35,033 nt of DNA. It comes from an uncultured Actinomycetes bacterium. GTDB lineage: Bacteria > Actinomycetota > Acidimicrobiia > Acidimicrobiales > SZUA-35. Positions within the stretch are counted from its first letter, which is position 1; each line of letters opens with the position of its first letter. This document shows, piece after piece, positions 22,221 to 30,675 of the stretch. The translations under genes and the position numbers were made by a program. Under the pieces are notes generated by a model. It worked only from the letters and a program-made list of their open reading frames with translations, was not told the origin of the DNA and did no database searches. Location: NCBI GenBank assembly GCA_902826025.1, contig CADEDH010000008.1, forward strand, positions 53,684 through 88,716. The letters run 5' to 3'.

Positions 22221-23720
22221 GTGACCCCCTCACCCACCCCCGTCGACCTGGCCTTCCGCAACGTGGCGATCCTCGACGGCTCGGGCCGCCCGGCCGTCGA
22301 GGGCGACGTGGGCATCACCGGCGACCGGATCACCGCAGTCGGCACCGTCGGCCCGGCGACAGTGGACATCGAGGGGGCGGGTCGAACGCTCGCCCCCGGT
22401 TTCGTCGACGTCCACACCCACGACGACGGCGCCCTCATCCGCCACCCCGACCTCGGCTTCAAGCTGGCGCAGGGCTGCACCACCCTGGTCGTCGGCAACT
22501 GCGGGTTCAGCGCGGCGCCAGCCCGGGCCGGCCACCCCGACCACGGCGGCCTGATCGGCCTGGCTCCCACCTGGAACGATCTCGACGGGTTCGCCGCCGC
22601 GGTGGAGTCGGCCGGCCCCGCCCTCAACGCCATCGCCCTGGTGGGCCACAACACGGTGCGCCGACTGGTCATGGGCAACGAGGCCCGGCCGCCCTCCGCC
22701 GCCGAGCTCGACGACATGCGCCGCCTCGTGGCCGAGGCCATGGCCCAGGGGGCGTGCGGGTTCTCCACCGGCCTGATCTACGAGCCGGGCCGCTACAGCG
22801 ACACGGCCGAGGTGATCGCCCTGGCCCGGGAGGCGGCGGCCGCCGGCGGGCTGTACACCTCCCATATCCGCAACGAGGGCGACCACCTGCTCAGCGCCAT
22901 CGACGAGGCCATCTCGATCGGGCGGGAGGCGGGGCTGCCGGTGCAGATCTCGCACCACAAGGCGGCCGGGGCCCGGAACTGGGGCAAGGTGGGGGAGTCG
23001 CTGGCCCGGATCGACGCCGCCAACGCCGCCGGGGCCGACATCACCCTCGACGTCTACCCCTACACCGCCGGCAGCGGCCCGATGGCCCAGTACTTCCGGC
23101 TCGACCGGCTCGATCCCGAGCTGGCGGCCGTGATCCGCTTCGCCAGCTGCCCCGCCTTCCGCCACTACGAGGGCCGAATGGCGGTTGACCTGGCGGCTGA
23201 GCAGGGCGTGGCCCCGGTGGATGTGATCCGCCAGGTGCTCACCGCTCCTGAGGGCGACCGCACCATCTGCATCCAGTTCATCATCGACGAGGCCGACGTG
23301 GAGACGAACCTCCGCCACCCGCTGATGATGGTCGGCTCCGACGGCATCGTCGACCTGGCCGGCCGTCCCCATCCTCGCCTGTTCGGCACCTTCCCCCGGG
23401 TGCTCGGGCACTATGTGCGGGAGCGGGAGGTGCTCGGCCTGGCCGAGGCGGTGCGCCGGATGACGAGCCTGCCAGCCGACCGGTTCGGGCTGGTCGACAG
23501 GGGGCGGGTGGTGGAGGGGCACCTCGCCGACCTCGTGCTCTTCGACCCGGCCACGGTGGCCGACACCGCCACCTACGACGAGCCCAAGCTCGCCCCCACC
23601 GGGATCGAGGTGGTGCTGGTCAACGGGGCGGTGGCCCACCGCCCCGGTGTGGCCCCGGGCGATCCGGGGGCCGGCGGGGCCCGGGCCGGGCGGTTCCTGC
23701 GCCGGGCGACGGCCCGGTGA
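22221..23720 (+). CDS. N-acyl-D-amino-acid deacylase family amidohydrolase
   Basis: A 499-residue amidohydrolase of the D-aminoacylase branch, zinc enzymes that cut N-acyl-D-amino acids. The metal-binding motif is DVHTHDD (His65, His67), the bridging cysteine is in VGNCGF (Cys94), further ligands are SHIRNEG (His215) and ISHHKA (His245), and the catalytic Asp is in VGSDG (Asp374). The N-terminal beta part (DLAFRNVAILDGSGRP) and the C-terminal DRGRVVEGHLADLVLFDP complete the fold. The last 20 residues or so are low-complexity. Its stop overlaps the GTG of the MFS gene by four bases, so the carrier may bring in the substrate or remove the product. Related enzymes also act on other cyclic amides, so the precise substrate is open. 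Confidence 0.94.
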   Translation: MTPSPTPVDLAFRNVAILDGSGRPAVEGDVGITGDRITAVGTVGPATVDIEGAGRTLAPGFVDVHTHDDGALIRHPDLGFKLAQGCTTLVVGNCGFSAAPARAGHPDHGGLIGLAPTWNDLDGFAAAVESAGPALNAIALVGHNTVRRLVMGNEARPPSAAELDDMRRLVAEAMAQGACGFSTGLIYEPGRYSDTAEVIALAREAAAAGGLYTSHIRNEGDHLLSAIDEAISIGREAGLPVQISHHKAAGARNWGKVGESLARIDAANAAGADITLDVYPYTAGSGPMAQYFRLDRLDPELAAVIRFASCPAFRHYEGRMAVDLAAEQGVAPVDVIRQVLTAPEGDRTICIQFIIDEADVETNLRHPLMMVGSDGIVDLAGRPHPRLFGTFPRVLGHYVREREVLGLAEAVRRMTSLPADRFGLVDRGRVVEGHLADLVLFDPATVADTATYDEPKLAPTGIEVVLVNGAVAHRPGVAPGDPGAGGARAGRFLRRATAR

Positions 23721-24955
23721 CGGCCACCGACGACCCTCAGGCCCGCACCAACACCGCCCTGCCAGCCGGGCGCCAACCAGTGTCCCGGCGGACGATCGTG
23801 CTGCTGGCCCTGTGCGCCATCGTGTCGCATTCGCTGGCCCGCTCCACCTATCCGATCCTGCTCCCCGCCATCGAGGCCGAGCTGCTGCGCAACCACGCCC
23901 AGTCCGGCTCGCTGAGCACGGTGAACTTCGGGGCCTACCTCGCCGGTGTGGCGGTGGTGACCGCCCTCAGCGGACGGCTGGAGCCGATCCGGGTGCTGTA
24001 CGGCGGACTGACCCTGGCCGTGGCCAGCTTCGCCGTGCTCTCCCGGGCCGGGAGCTACACCCAGCTGGCCGCCGGCCTGGCCCTGGCCGGGATGGCCAGC
24101 GCCGCCATCTGGAACTCGACGCCGGTCATCGCCGCCAGCCTCGTCGGCCCCCACCGGCGGGGCCTGGTGATGGGCCTGCTGTCGTCGTTCATGGGGCTGG
24201 GCATCGTGGCCGCCAGCCAGGGCACCAACCTGGTGCGCAGCCTGGCCGACGACGACCAGGTGTGGCGCCCGATCTGGGTGGGAGCGGCCACCTTCGCCGC
24301 CCTGCTGCTCGTGCTGATGGGGCTGTTCCTGCGTCCGCCGGCCACGTCCCGGGTGGCGGGCGGGTTCAGCCTGGCCCGGCTGCGCCTGGTGCCCGGGTGG
24401 AAGATGCTGACGGCGTCGTACCTGCTGTCGGGCCTGTCGGTGTCGAGCTTCACCCCGTTCTTCGGAGTGGCACTGGAGGAGCACGGGTTCAGCCGCCACC
24501 ACGTGGCCAACCTCTACTCCCTGTTCGGCTTGGCCGCCGCCCTGACGGCGGTGAACCTGGGCCGGGTGTCGGACCGGATCGGCCGCCGTCCGGTGCTGCT
24601 GGGGGCCCAGGCCGTGGTGGCCGGCGCCGCCCTGCTCGTGATCACCGGCACCGAACCGTTCGCCACCATCGCCGCCATGGCCTTCGGCGCCGCCTCGTTC
24701 ACCTTCCCCGTGCTGGTGGCCGCCTACCTGAGCGATTACCTCCACGGCCGGGAGCTGTCGAACGCTCTGGGTGCTCTCACCTTGCTCTACGGGATCGCCC
24801 TCACCACCGGCCCCTGGCTGAGCGGCTCGGTTGGTGACTCGGCCATCGGCTTCAACGGCGTGTTCACCGGGGTGGCGGCGGTGAGCCTGGCCGGGGCGCT
24901 GTTCATCAGCCGCCTCCCCCGGGTCGGCCGGCCCCAGGTGATCACCGGAAGTTAG
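23717..24955 (+). CDS. MFS transporter coupled to the D-aminoacylase-like gene
   Basis: A 412-residue integral membrane protein with about twelve hydrophobic segments. The first is near 26-48, and a central loop (about 205-225) divides the two halves. An MFS loop motif, GRVSDRIGRRPVL (282-294), connects segments of the C-terminal half, and a shorter SGRLEPIRVLYGG stands at the matching place in the N-terminal half. Such carriers use ion gradients to move small solutes. The GTG start lies in GTGA shared with the preceding stop, so one transcript makes hydrolase and carrier together. Substrate direction cannot be read. Its TAG stop lies inside a long perfect palindrome shared with the convergent EamA gene. 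Confidence 0.9.
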   Translation: MTATDDPQARTNTALPAGRQPVSRRTIVLLALCAIVSHSLARSTYPILLPAIEAELLRNHAQSGSLSTVNFGAYLAGVAVVTALSGRLEPIRVLYGGLTLAVASFAVLSRAGSYTQLAAGLALAGMASAAIWNSTPVIAASLVGPHRRGLVMGLLSSFMGLGIVAASQGTNLVRSLADDDQVWRPIWVGAATFAALLLVLMGLFLRPPATSRVAGGFSLARLRLVPGWKMLTASYLLSGLSVSSFTPFFGVALEEHGFSRHHVANLYSLFGLAAALTAVNLGRVSDRIGRRPVLLGAQAVVAGAALLVITGTEPFATIAAMAFGAASFTFPVLVAAYLSDYLHGRELSNALGALTLLYGIALTTGPWLSGSVGDSAIGFNGVFTGVAAVSLAGALFISRLPRVGRPQVITGS

Positions 24956-24992
24956 GAGCCTGAGCCGCGCCTGGCGCGGCTCAGGCTCCTAA
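24952..24992. terminator. Perfect 41-base palindromic hairpin holding both convergent stops
   Basis: The 20-base arm 24952-24971 (begins TTAGGAGCC, ends GCGCC) is mirrored exactly by 24973-24992 around a single T, so it can fold into a stem of about 19 bp with a three-base tip. The MFS stop TAG (24953-24955) and the EamA stop (24981-24983, minus strand) are both within it. TTT follows on the plus strand. Confidence 0.85.
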
Positions 24993-25985
24993 TTTCGCCG
25001 GGGTGGCGGGATTGGCGGTCGCCGCCCGTCGGACGGCGGGGGCCGACGAGCCGGAAGGCCGACGGATGACGGCGGCCACGGCCCCGAACACGATCAGACC
25101 CCCCAGCCCCTGGACCACGGTGAGGGGCTCGTCGTGGATGGGCCAGGCGGCGGCGATGGCCACCACGTTCATCGACAGCAGGTAGAGCGACGAGCGCGAG
25201 GCGTCGATGTAGGCGTGGGTCCACACCATCAGCACGTGGCCCAGGATCCCGGTGACCACCACGATGAAAGCCATCCACAGCCAGTCGATCCCGTTCACGG
25301 CCCGGTAGTCGGCCACGCTCGAGGTGGCCAGGGCCCAGGGGGTGACGGCCAGGGCGGCGAACAGGCTCACACCGGCCATCCACTCCAGCGGGTGGAGCCC
25401 GGGGTCGGCCGAGCGGACCTGCTTGGTGAGCAGGAAGAACACCACGAACATGAGCTGGGAGGCGACGGCGTACACCACCCCCGCCGGCGTGGTGTGCACG
25501 GTGGGTCCGGCTCCCAGCACCACCAGGGCGGTGCCGGCGATGCCCACCATCGTCCAGGCCACGTGCCACAACTTCGGCCGTTCGCCCAGGAACGGCCCGG
25601 CCACGAGCAGGATGATGCCCGGCTGGAGGGCGGCCACCACGCTGAGGACGGCCACCGTGGCCGCCTGGAGGGCCAGGAAGACGAACAGCAGGTTCACCCC
25701 GAAGGCGGCGCCCGGTAGCACGCAGCGCCGCATCGTGCGCCAGCGGAGCCGGTGGCCGGTGGCCGCCGCCAACAGCCACAGGATGGGGAACGAGATCCAG
25801 AACCGGTAGAGCACGGCGATCACCGGCGGGGCCGAGATCAGCTTGGAGATCGGCGGGCCGAGGCCCCAGACCACGATGACGACGGCCAGCACGAGGCCGG
25901 GTGGGACGGCGGGCGGGGCAGCGGGGGAGTGGGTCACGGAGGGGGAGGCAGGATCGGAGGCCACGGTGGGATCAGTGTAGTTCAC
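24981..25985 (-). CDS. EamA/DMT family transporter
   Basis: A 334-residue protein with about ten hydrophobic segments in two EamA repeats. The first segment is VLAVVIVVWGLGPPISKLI (about 32-50), with the family's W-G and a following YRFWISF helix. A repeat of this pattern starts near 160 (GVVYAVASQLMFVVFFLLTK). Relatives export amino acids or other metabolites. A basic C-terminal tail (RRPSGSSAPAVRRA) faces the cytoplasm in this fold. The GTG start lies inside the inverted repeat TAGTTCAC/GTGAACTA that continues into the gap before the divergent DHA2-type gene, so the two are probably controlled together. The stop is inside the shared palindromic terminator. Confidence 0.9.
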   Translation of the reverse strand: MNYTDPTVASDPASPSVTHSPAAPPAVPPGLVLAVVIVVWGLGPPISKLISAPPVIAVLYRFWISFPILWLLAAATGHRLRWRTMRRCVLPGAAFGVNLLFVFLALQAATVAVLSVVAALQPGIILLVAGPFLGERPKLWHVAWTMVGIAGTALVVLGAGPTVHTTPAGVVYAVASQLMFVVFFLLTKQVRSADPGLHPLEWMAGVSLFAALAVTPWALATSSVADYRAVNGIDWLWMAFIVVVTGILGHVLMVWTHAYIDASRSSLYLLSMNVVAIAAAWPIHDEPLTVVQGLGGLIVFGAVAAVIRRPSGSSAPAVRRAATANPATPAKLGA

Positions 25986-26029
25986 ACCCCGTTTATGTAC
26001 TTAGAGTCGTGAACTATCTAACATAGAAC
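25978..26029. promoter_or_regulatory. Divergent control region with two interleaved inverted repeats
   Basis: TAGTTCAC (25978-25985) and GTGAACTA (26009-26016) form a perfect eight-base dyad with a 23-base spacer. The first copy contains the EamA start codon. GTTTATGT (25991-25998) and ACATAGAAC (26021-26029) match apart from one bulged base. This 47-base gap is the most AT-rich stretch in the area and serves two exporter-like genes in opposite directions. The layout suits a TetR- or MarR-type repressor, but no such gene is adjacent. Confidence 0.5.
26019..26024 (+). promoter_or_regulatory. -10-like element TAACAT of the DHA2-type gene
   Basis: TAACAT is eight bases before GTG 26033. No Shine-Dalgarno site is present. 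It overlaps the second inverted repeat, so a bound protein could block it. Confidence 0.4.
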
Positions 26030-26032
26030 GTC

Positions 26033-27502
26033 GTGACCACAGTCGACGACGCCACCACTCCCACCGGGGCTGCCATCCCGGCGGAGAGCGACCTGTCCGA
26101 CGGGGGCGCCGCCGATCGCTCCTACCAGCGCCGCCTGCTCGGGGTGGTGATGCTGGCTGTCACCGCCTTTGGATCGCTGATGACGATCGTGACCGTGTCG
26201 CTGGGCCAGATCGCCGAGGATCTCGGCTCCACCCGGGCCGGCCTCACCTGGATGATCACCGGTCTGATGCTGGCCATGGCCGTCCTCACCCCGATCGCCG
26301 GCAAGCTGGGCGACGTCAAGGGCCACCGCAAGATGTTCCTGCTCGGCCTGGCCGGCGGCGTCGTGGCCACCCTGGCGGCGGCCGCCGCCTGGAACGGCCC
26401 GTCGATGATCGTGTTCCGGGTGCTGTTCGGCATGACCGGCGCCTTCGTGATGCCCAACGGCATGGCCCTGATGATGCAGGCCTACGGGGTGAAGCGGCGG
26501 GCCGCCGCCGTGGGCTGGTACCAGTTCGGGATGACCGGGGCGCCCACCATCGGGTTGGTCATCGGCGGACCCCTGATCGACGTGGTCGGTTGGCGCTGGA
26601 TCTTCGTGGCCTTCGCCGGGATCTCGGTGGTGGCCCTGGTGGTGGGAGCCAAGCTCATCCGCCCGGGAGCGACGGCTGAAGCGGTGACGATCGACTGGCT
26701 GGGCGGCGTCACGCTGGGGGCCTCGGTGCTCACCGGCCTGTTGGCCATGACCCGGTTCACCGGCGAGATCCGCTCGGGCTCGTTCGGGGCGGCGGCCGGT
26801 GATATCGGGCTCTGGGTGCTGGTGACGCTGTGCGCCCTCGGCGTGGTCGCCTTCGTGCAGGTGGAGCGGCGGGCGTCGGCGCCGATGCTCAAGCTCCGCT
26901 ACTTCCGGCGCCGCAACTTCCTGATGCCGATGCTGTCGAGCGCCCTCGTGCAGTTCGCCTACATGGGCGGCTTCGTGGTCACCCCGCCCCTGCTGGGCGG
27001 CCCCTACGGACTGGGGCTGGGAATGATCGCCCTCGTCCTGGCGGCCCGGCCGGGGGCGTTCAGCCTCGCCTCGCCGTTCGGTGGCTACCTGGCCACGGCC
27101 ATCGGCGAGCGCCGTCCGGTGATCCTGGGCTCCGTGCTCATGATCACCTCCATGGGCGCCTTCGCCGTCGCCTCGGGGATGACCGGAGGGCTCGGCATCG
27201 CCGTGATCCTGGTGGGCCTGGTGCTCACCGGGGTGTCGTCGGGCGTGTCCCAGCCGGCGGTGGCCTCGATGGTGGTGGGCTCGGTGGATCCCGAGGACAT
27301 GGGTATCGCCAACGGCATGAGCCAACAGCTCATGTACATCGGCATCGTCAGCGGCATCCAGACGATGAACGTGTTCCTGGGCGACGACGCCACCCCCGGC
27401 CGGTTCGCCGCCACCTTCACCTTCGGCGCCGTGGTGGCCGGGCTCGGACTGGTGGCGGCGCTGGCCTCACGGGTTCCGCACCGGACGGACTCCCCGGCTT
27501 GA
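26033..27502 (+). CDS. MFS transporter, DHA2 (14-segment drug:H+ antiporter) type
   Basis: A 489-residue carrier with roughly fourteen hydrophobic segments beginning near residue 35. It has motif A GKLGDVKGHRKMF (90-102), FRVLFGMTGAFVMPNGMALM (about 125-144) and a paired GGPLIDVVGWRWIFV (motif C-like, about 182-196). These fit the DHA2 group that pumps out antibiotics, dyes or metabolites using protons. SSGVSQPAVASMVVGSV appears in the second half. The start is GTG, placed by the -10-like TAACAT. It is divergent from the EamA carrier and lies 12 bases from the convergent P-loop gene with no clear hairpin between. It could export a toxic substrate or product of nearby catabolism, but this is inference. 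Confidence 0.92.
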   Translation: MTTVDDATTPTGAAIPAESDLSDGGAADRSYQRRLLGVVMLAVTAFGSLMTIVTVSLGQIAEDLGSTRAGLTWMITGLMLAMAVLTPIAGKLGDVKGHRKMFLLGLAGGVVATLAAAAAWNGPSMIVFRVLFGMTGAFVMPNGMALMMQAYGVKRRAAAVGWYQFGMTGAPTIGLVIGGPLIDVVGWRWIFVAFAGISVVALVVGAKLIRPGATAEAVTIDWLGGVTLGASVLTGLLAMTRFTGEIRSGSFGAAAGDIGLWVLVTLCALGVVAFVQVERRASAPMLKLRYFRRRNFLMPMLSSALVQFAYMGGFVVTPPLLGGPYGLGLGMIALVLAARPGAFSLASPFGGYLATAIGERRPVILGSVLMITSMGAFAVASGMTGGLGIAVILVGLVLTGVSSGVSQPAVASMVVGSVDPEDMGIANGMSQQLMYIGIVSGIQTMNVFLGDDATPGRFAATFTFGAVVAGLGLVAALASRVPHRTDSPA

Positions 27503-27514
27503 GCCCTTCGTGGT

Positions 27515-28552
27515 TCAGGCCGGCGAGCCGAGGATGATCTCCGACAGTGCCTTCAAGTTGGGGCCGGCGGCGTCGAACGCCGGGACCTTGGTGTAGTTGC
27601 TGAGCTCCCGGATGCCGAGGGGCGAGCTGGCCACGATGCCGGAGATGGCGTCGGGGAAGAGGCCGTAGGTGTCCTCCAGGATGTGGAGCCCGCCGATGGC
27701 GCCGAAGGCGTCGGTGGCGCACAGCACGAGCCGGTGGATGCGGCTGCGCACGTCGGGGCTCGACAGCAGCATCGCCGTCTCCCGCTGGAGCACCCCGTCG
27801 GCGATCTCCACCACCCAGAAGTTGCGGGGATTGTTGGCGTACTTGAGGTCGAGATCGTTGAAGATCCGCAGCACCTCGCCCTCGTCGAGCATGTAGGTGG
27901 ACGGGTGACCGAAGTAGGTGAAGTCGTTGTAGACCGCCGCCCCGGCGTCGTTCATGTGGAGGATGTCCTTGAGCGACGCCGTGCCCGTGACCTTCGACGC
28001 CCGCACCGTGTGCCCCATGGTGGACAGGGCCCAGGTGATGGCCACTGCGGCGGTGCTCTTACCCGAGTTCATCGATGTGCCGACGACGAGGATCAGCTTG
28101 GATCGGGGTTGCTTCTTCACCGAGCCCTGAGGGGCCACGAGCGAATGGTCGAGGGTGTTGACCGGCCGGCCGTCACGATCGACGACCTGGCCCAGCACCT
28201 TGACCGTGGTGGGCATGCCCACCCGGCTGTTGCGTACCTGCACCCGCCCGATCACGCCGGAGCGGGCCACCAGATCCACGTAGTCGAGTTGCTCGTCGGG
28301 CACGAGCGCCTCGAAGGCGTCGGTGGCGTAGCGGTTGCCATACACGAACAGGCCGGCGGTGGACGACGTGAGCCGGTGGATCCGACCACTGCGGTTCTCC
28401 AGCTCGCGGTGGTGGGCCAGGGTGTCGATCCGGCCGTACATGACGTCGCCGGCCCGGGGCCGGCCCTCAGGGGTGACATAGGCCTCGACACATGATGTCG
28501 GCAGGCAGAAGGCGGCGCTCGGCACGATGTAGCCGCGCGGAATTGGCTTCAC
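27515..28552 (-). CDS. P-loop NTPase of MobB/dethiobiotin-synthetase-like type, function unknown
   Basis: A 345-residue protein. The N-terminal part (1-145) has conserved-looking PSAAFCLPTSCVEAYVTPEG, YGRIDTLAHHRELENRSGR and STAGLFVYGNRYATDAFE, with no domain I can name. It is followed by a Walker A motif VVGTSMNSGKST (157-167, Lys165 and Ser166). Beyond it KVTGTASLKD and VVEIADGVLQRE sit where the SIMIBI-class enzymes keep switch and Walker B residues. An acidic NDAGAAVYNDFTYFGHPST stretch follows. The fold resembles MobB and dethiobiotin synthetase, which bind nucleotide and transfer or activate small molecules. GGAGG (28561-28565) is eight bases before the GTG at 28552, so an in-frame GTG further upstream (28567) is rejected. 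It is divergent from the LLM operon with a 285-base gap and convergent with the DHA2 gene. Confidence 0.85.
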   Translation of the reverse strand: MKPIPRGYIVPSAAFCLPTSCVEAYVTPEGRPRAGDVMYGRIDTLAHHRELENRSGRIHRLTSSTAGLFVYGNRYATDAFEALVPDEQLDYVDLVARSGVIGRVQVRNSRVGMPTTVKVLGQVVDRDGRPVNTLDHSLVAPQGSVKKQPRSKLILVVGTSMNSGKSTAAVAITWALSTMGHTVRASKVTGTASLKDILHMNDAGAAVYNDFTYFGHPSTYMLDEGEVLRIFNDLDLKYANNPRNFWVVEIADGVLQRETAMLLSSPDVRSRIHRLVLCATDAFGAIGGLHILEDTYGLFPDAISGIVASSPLGIRELSNYTKVPAFDAAGPNLKALSEIILGSPA

Positions 28553-28638
28553 CGAAGTGACCTCCACGTGATGGTTGCGGCGGGAAAGGTGTTGGAGGGG
28601 GAAGGGCGGCGGGGAGCTGGAACGGCTCCGACAAAGCA

Positions 28639-28656
28639 TCGGGCACAGCTGCCCGA
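28639..28656. promoter_or_regulatory. Perfect hairpin TCGGGCA-CAGC-TGCCCGA in the divergent gap
   Basis: A perfect seven-base stem with a four-base loop, about 90 bases upstream of the P-loop gene and 180 upstream of the LLM gene. It could be an operator or cap an untranslated leader. I see no gene in the gap 28553-28837. Confidence 0.4.
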
Positions 28657-28682
28657 CAATGGGGATCTTTGCCCGCCGGTCG

Positions 28683-28697
28683 ATCCGCCAGGCGGAT
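28683..28697. promoter_or_regulatory. Palindrome ATCCGCC-A-GGCGGAT
   Basis: A perfect seven-base dyad with a single central A in the same divergent gap, 155 bases before the LLM operon. The one-base centre is typical of a protein-binding site, so this is a good operator candidate for the operon or the P-loop gene. Confidence 0.45.
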
Positions 28698-28837
28698 TAC
28701 AACACGAAACGGCGACGATGCCAACCCTCGGATCCGGGATTCCGCGGACGTCCTGAAACCGACAAGCATGTGGTGGCATTGCCGCTGCCCGAGAGCCGAC
28801 TACCCCCGGCCGACCGCGCTGCGCTACACCGGTCGCC

Positions 28838-29857
28838 ATGAACACCGACGCCAGCGCCACCCGGCCCCCGTTCCGCTTCGGGGTGATGTACGACTGCCGC
28901 CGCCATCCCGACAGCCCGATGTCGATGACCGACGTCTACGCCGCCACCATCGAGCAGTCGGTGCTGGCCGATCAGCTCGGCTTCGACCACATCTGGTTCA
29001 CCGAGCATCATTTCCTGGCCGACGGCTATCTGCCGGCTTTCCAGCCCCTGGCCGGCGCCATCGCGGCGCGCACCAGCCGGGTGCGGCTGTCCAACGACAT
29101 CGCCCTGCTCCCGCTGTACCACCCCATTCGGCTGGCCGAGGAGCTCGCCGTGCTCGACCACATCTCCAACGGTCGGATCGATCTCGGCATCGGTATGGGC
29201 TACGTGCCCGGCGAGTTCGCCGCCTTCGGAGTACCGCAGAAGAACCGCGTGTCGATGACCGAGGAGGCCATCGAGATCATGCGCCTGGCCTGGGCCGACG
29301 GGCCGTTCAGCTTCCACGGCCGCCGCTACCGCCTCGACGATGTGGAGGTCCACCCCAAGCCGGTTCAGCCCGGCGGCCCGCCGCTGTGGATCGCCGCCAT
29401 GAGCGAGGCCGGGGCCCGCCGCGCCGCTCGCTACGGCACCCACCTCCTGCCCCAGGGGCCCCGGACCCAGGTCCTCGACCCGTGGCGGGAGGCGGTGAGC
29501 GCCTCCGGCGGCGATCCCGACACCTACCGGGTCGGCATCATCCGCTCGGTTTTCGTCACCGACGACAAGGAGCGGGACTGGCCCATGCTGCGCGCCGCCG
29601 AGCGGTACCGCATGAGCATCTACAACAAGTTCATGGCCGAGACCCCCGACCGCTACGAGTGGGGCGACCCGTCGGCCATCCCCCAGACGGTGATCGTGGG
29701 CACGGCCGAGGAGTGCGTGGCCGAGCTGCGCACGTTCATCGACACCTTCGGCGTCACCGACCTCGCCACCTCCGGCCTTCCCCCCGGCATCGACCCGGCG
29801 GTGATGGCCGGCAACCTCGAACGATTGGCCAGCGACGTCATCCCGCGCCTGCGATGA
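28838..29857 (+). CDS. LLM class flavin-dependent oxidoreductase, first gene of operon
   Basis: A 339-residue luciferase-like TIM-barrel enzyme with FGVMYDCRR at the N-terminus, HIWFTEHHFLADGY (about 49-62), RVRLSNDIALLPLYHPIRLAEE and GRIDLGIGMGYVPGEFAAFG, the canonical FMN-side stretches. WIAAMSEAGARRAARYG and the QTVIVGTAEECV segment are typical of the two-component alkanal-monooxygenase-like subgroup that acts on hydrocarbon or heterocycle substrates with reduced FMN. It is only distantly like the LLM gene at 3206. The start is taken at the first Met; TACACC seven bases before it is a weak -10 and there is no clear ribosome site. The next gene starts seven bases after the stop. Confidence 0.93.
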   Translation: MNTDASATRPPFRFGVMYDCRRHPDSPMSMTDVYAATIEQSVLADQLGFDHIWFTEHHFLADGYLPAFQPLAGAIAARTSRVRLSNDIALLPLYHPIRLAEELAVLDHISNGRIDLGIGMGYVPGEFAAFGVPQKNRVSMTEEAIEIMRLAWADGPFSFHGRRYRLDDVEVHPKPVQPGGPPLWIAAMSEAGARRAARYGTHLLPQGPRTQVLDPWREAVSASGGDPDTYRVGIIRSVFVTDDKERDWPMLRAAERYRMSIYNKFMAETPDRYEWGDPSAIPQTVIVGTAEECVAELRTFIDTFGVTDLATSGLPPGIDPAVMAGNLERLASDVIPRLR

Positions 29858-29864
29858 TCGGCTG

Positions 29865-30671
29865 ATGTCCGCCCTCACCGACACCTTCCGGGCCCTCCAC
29901 GCGTCGGGCACGTTCGTCATGCCCAACCCGTGGGATGCCGGCTCGGCCCGCTACCTCGAGTGGCGCGGGTTCCCGGCCCTGGCCACCACCTCGTCGGGCT
30001 TCGCCGCCACACTGGGCCGCCTCGACCGCACCGTCACCCTGGATGAGGTGCTGGCCCACGTCGAGGCGATCACGGCCGCCGTCAGCATCCCGGTCAACGT
30101 CGACTCCGAGCGCCTCTACGCCGACGACCCGGCCGGCGTGGCCCGCTCGGTCGAGCTGCTGGCCTCGGCCGGGGCCGCCGGCTGCTCGATCGAGGACTAC
30201 AACCCCGCCCTCGGCCGCTGCGACGACATCGGCCCCGCCACCGAGCGGGTGGCGGCGGCGGCCCAAGCGGCGGCCCGCCACGGTGTGGTGCTCACCGCCC
30301 GGGCCGAGCAGCACCTGTTCGGCTCGACCGACCTCGACGACACGATCACGAGGCTGGTGGCCTACCACGAGGCCGGGGCCGAGTGCGTCTACGCCCCCGG
30401 CGTGATCGACGCCGACGGAGTCGCCCGTCTGGTGGCCGACACCGGCGCCCCGGTGAACGTGCTGGCCCTGCCCGGAGTGCCCGACCTGGCCACGCTCACC
30501 GCCCTCGACGTGCGGCGGATCTCCACCGGGGGCGGCCTGGCCTGGCACGCCCTGGGAGCGCTGAAGGGGGCGGTGGACGAGATCCTGGGCGACGGCGCCT
30601 TCGCCTACACCGGCACCGGCCTACCCCGCGACGAGCGAACCGCCGCCCTCGGACCCCGGATCGGGGGCTGA
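29865..30671 (+). CDS. Isocitrate lyase/PEP mutase family enzyme
   Basis: A 268-residue TIM-barrel protein. FVMPNPWDAGSARYLEWRGF (17-36) is the opening typical of this branch. TTSSGFA, VNVDSERLY (Mg-binding acidic residues near 80), SIEDYNP (about 108-114) and LTARAEQHLFG (about 144-154) are the family's active-site strands. The KKCGH-type cysteine loop of true isocitrate lyases is not seen, so C-C lyase, oxaloacetate-decarboxylase-like or C-P chemistry are all possible. It follows the LLM gene by seven bases and precedes the DinB-like gene by four, so all are one transcript. It could cleave a small hydroxy-dicarboxylic or keto-acid intermediate. That is inferred from the operon alone. Confidence 0.92.
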   Translation: MSALTDTFRALHASGTFVMPNPWDAGSARYLEWRGFPALATTSSGFAATLGRLDRTVTLDEVLAHVEAITAAVSIPVNVDSERLYADDPAGVARSVELLASAGAAGCSIEDYNPALGRCDDIGPATERVAAAAQAAARHGVVLTARAEQHLFGSTDLDDTITRLVAYHEAGAECVYAPGVIDADGVARLVADTGAPVNVLALPGVPDLATLTALDVRRISTGGGLAWHALGALKGAVDEILGDGAFAYTGTGLPRDERTAALGPRIGG

Positions 30672-30675
30672 TCCG

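Noticed and set aside
28565..28567. GTG at 28567 as the start of the P-loop NTPase gene
   Set aside because: It would place GGAGG inside the coding region. That site is eight bases before the in-frame GTG at 28552, which is the better start.
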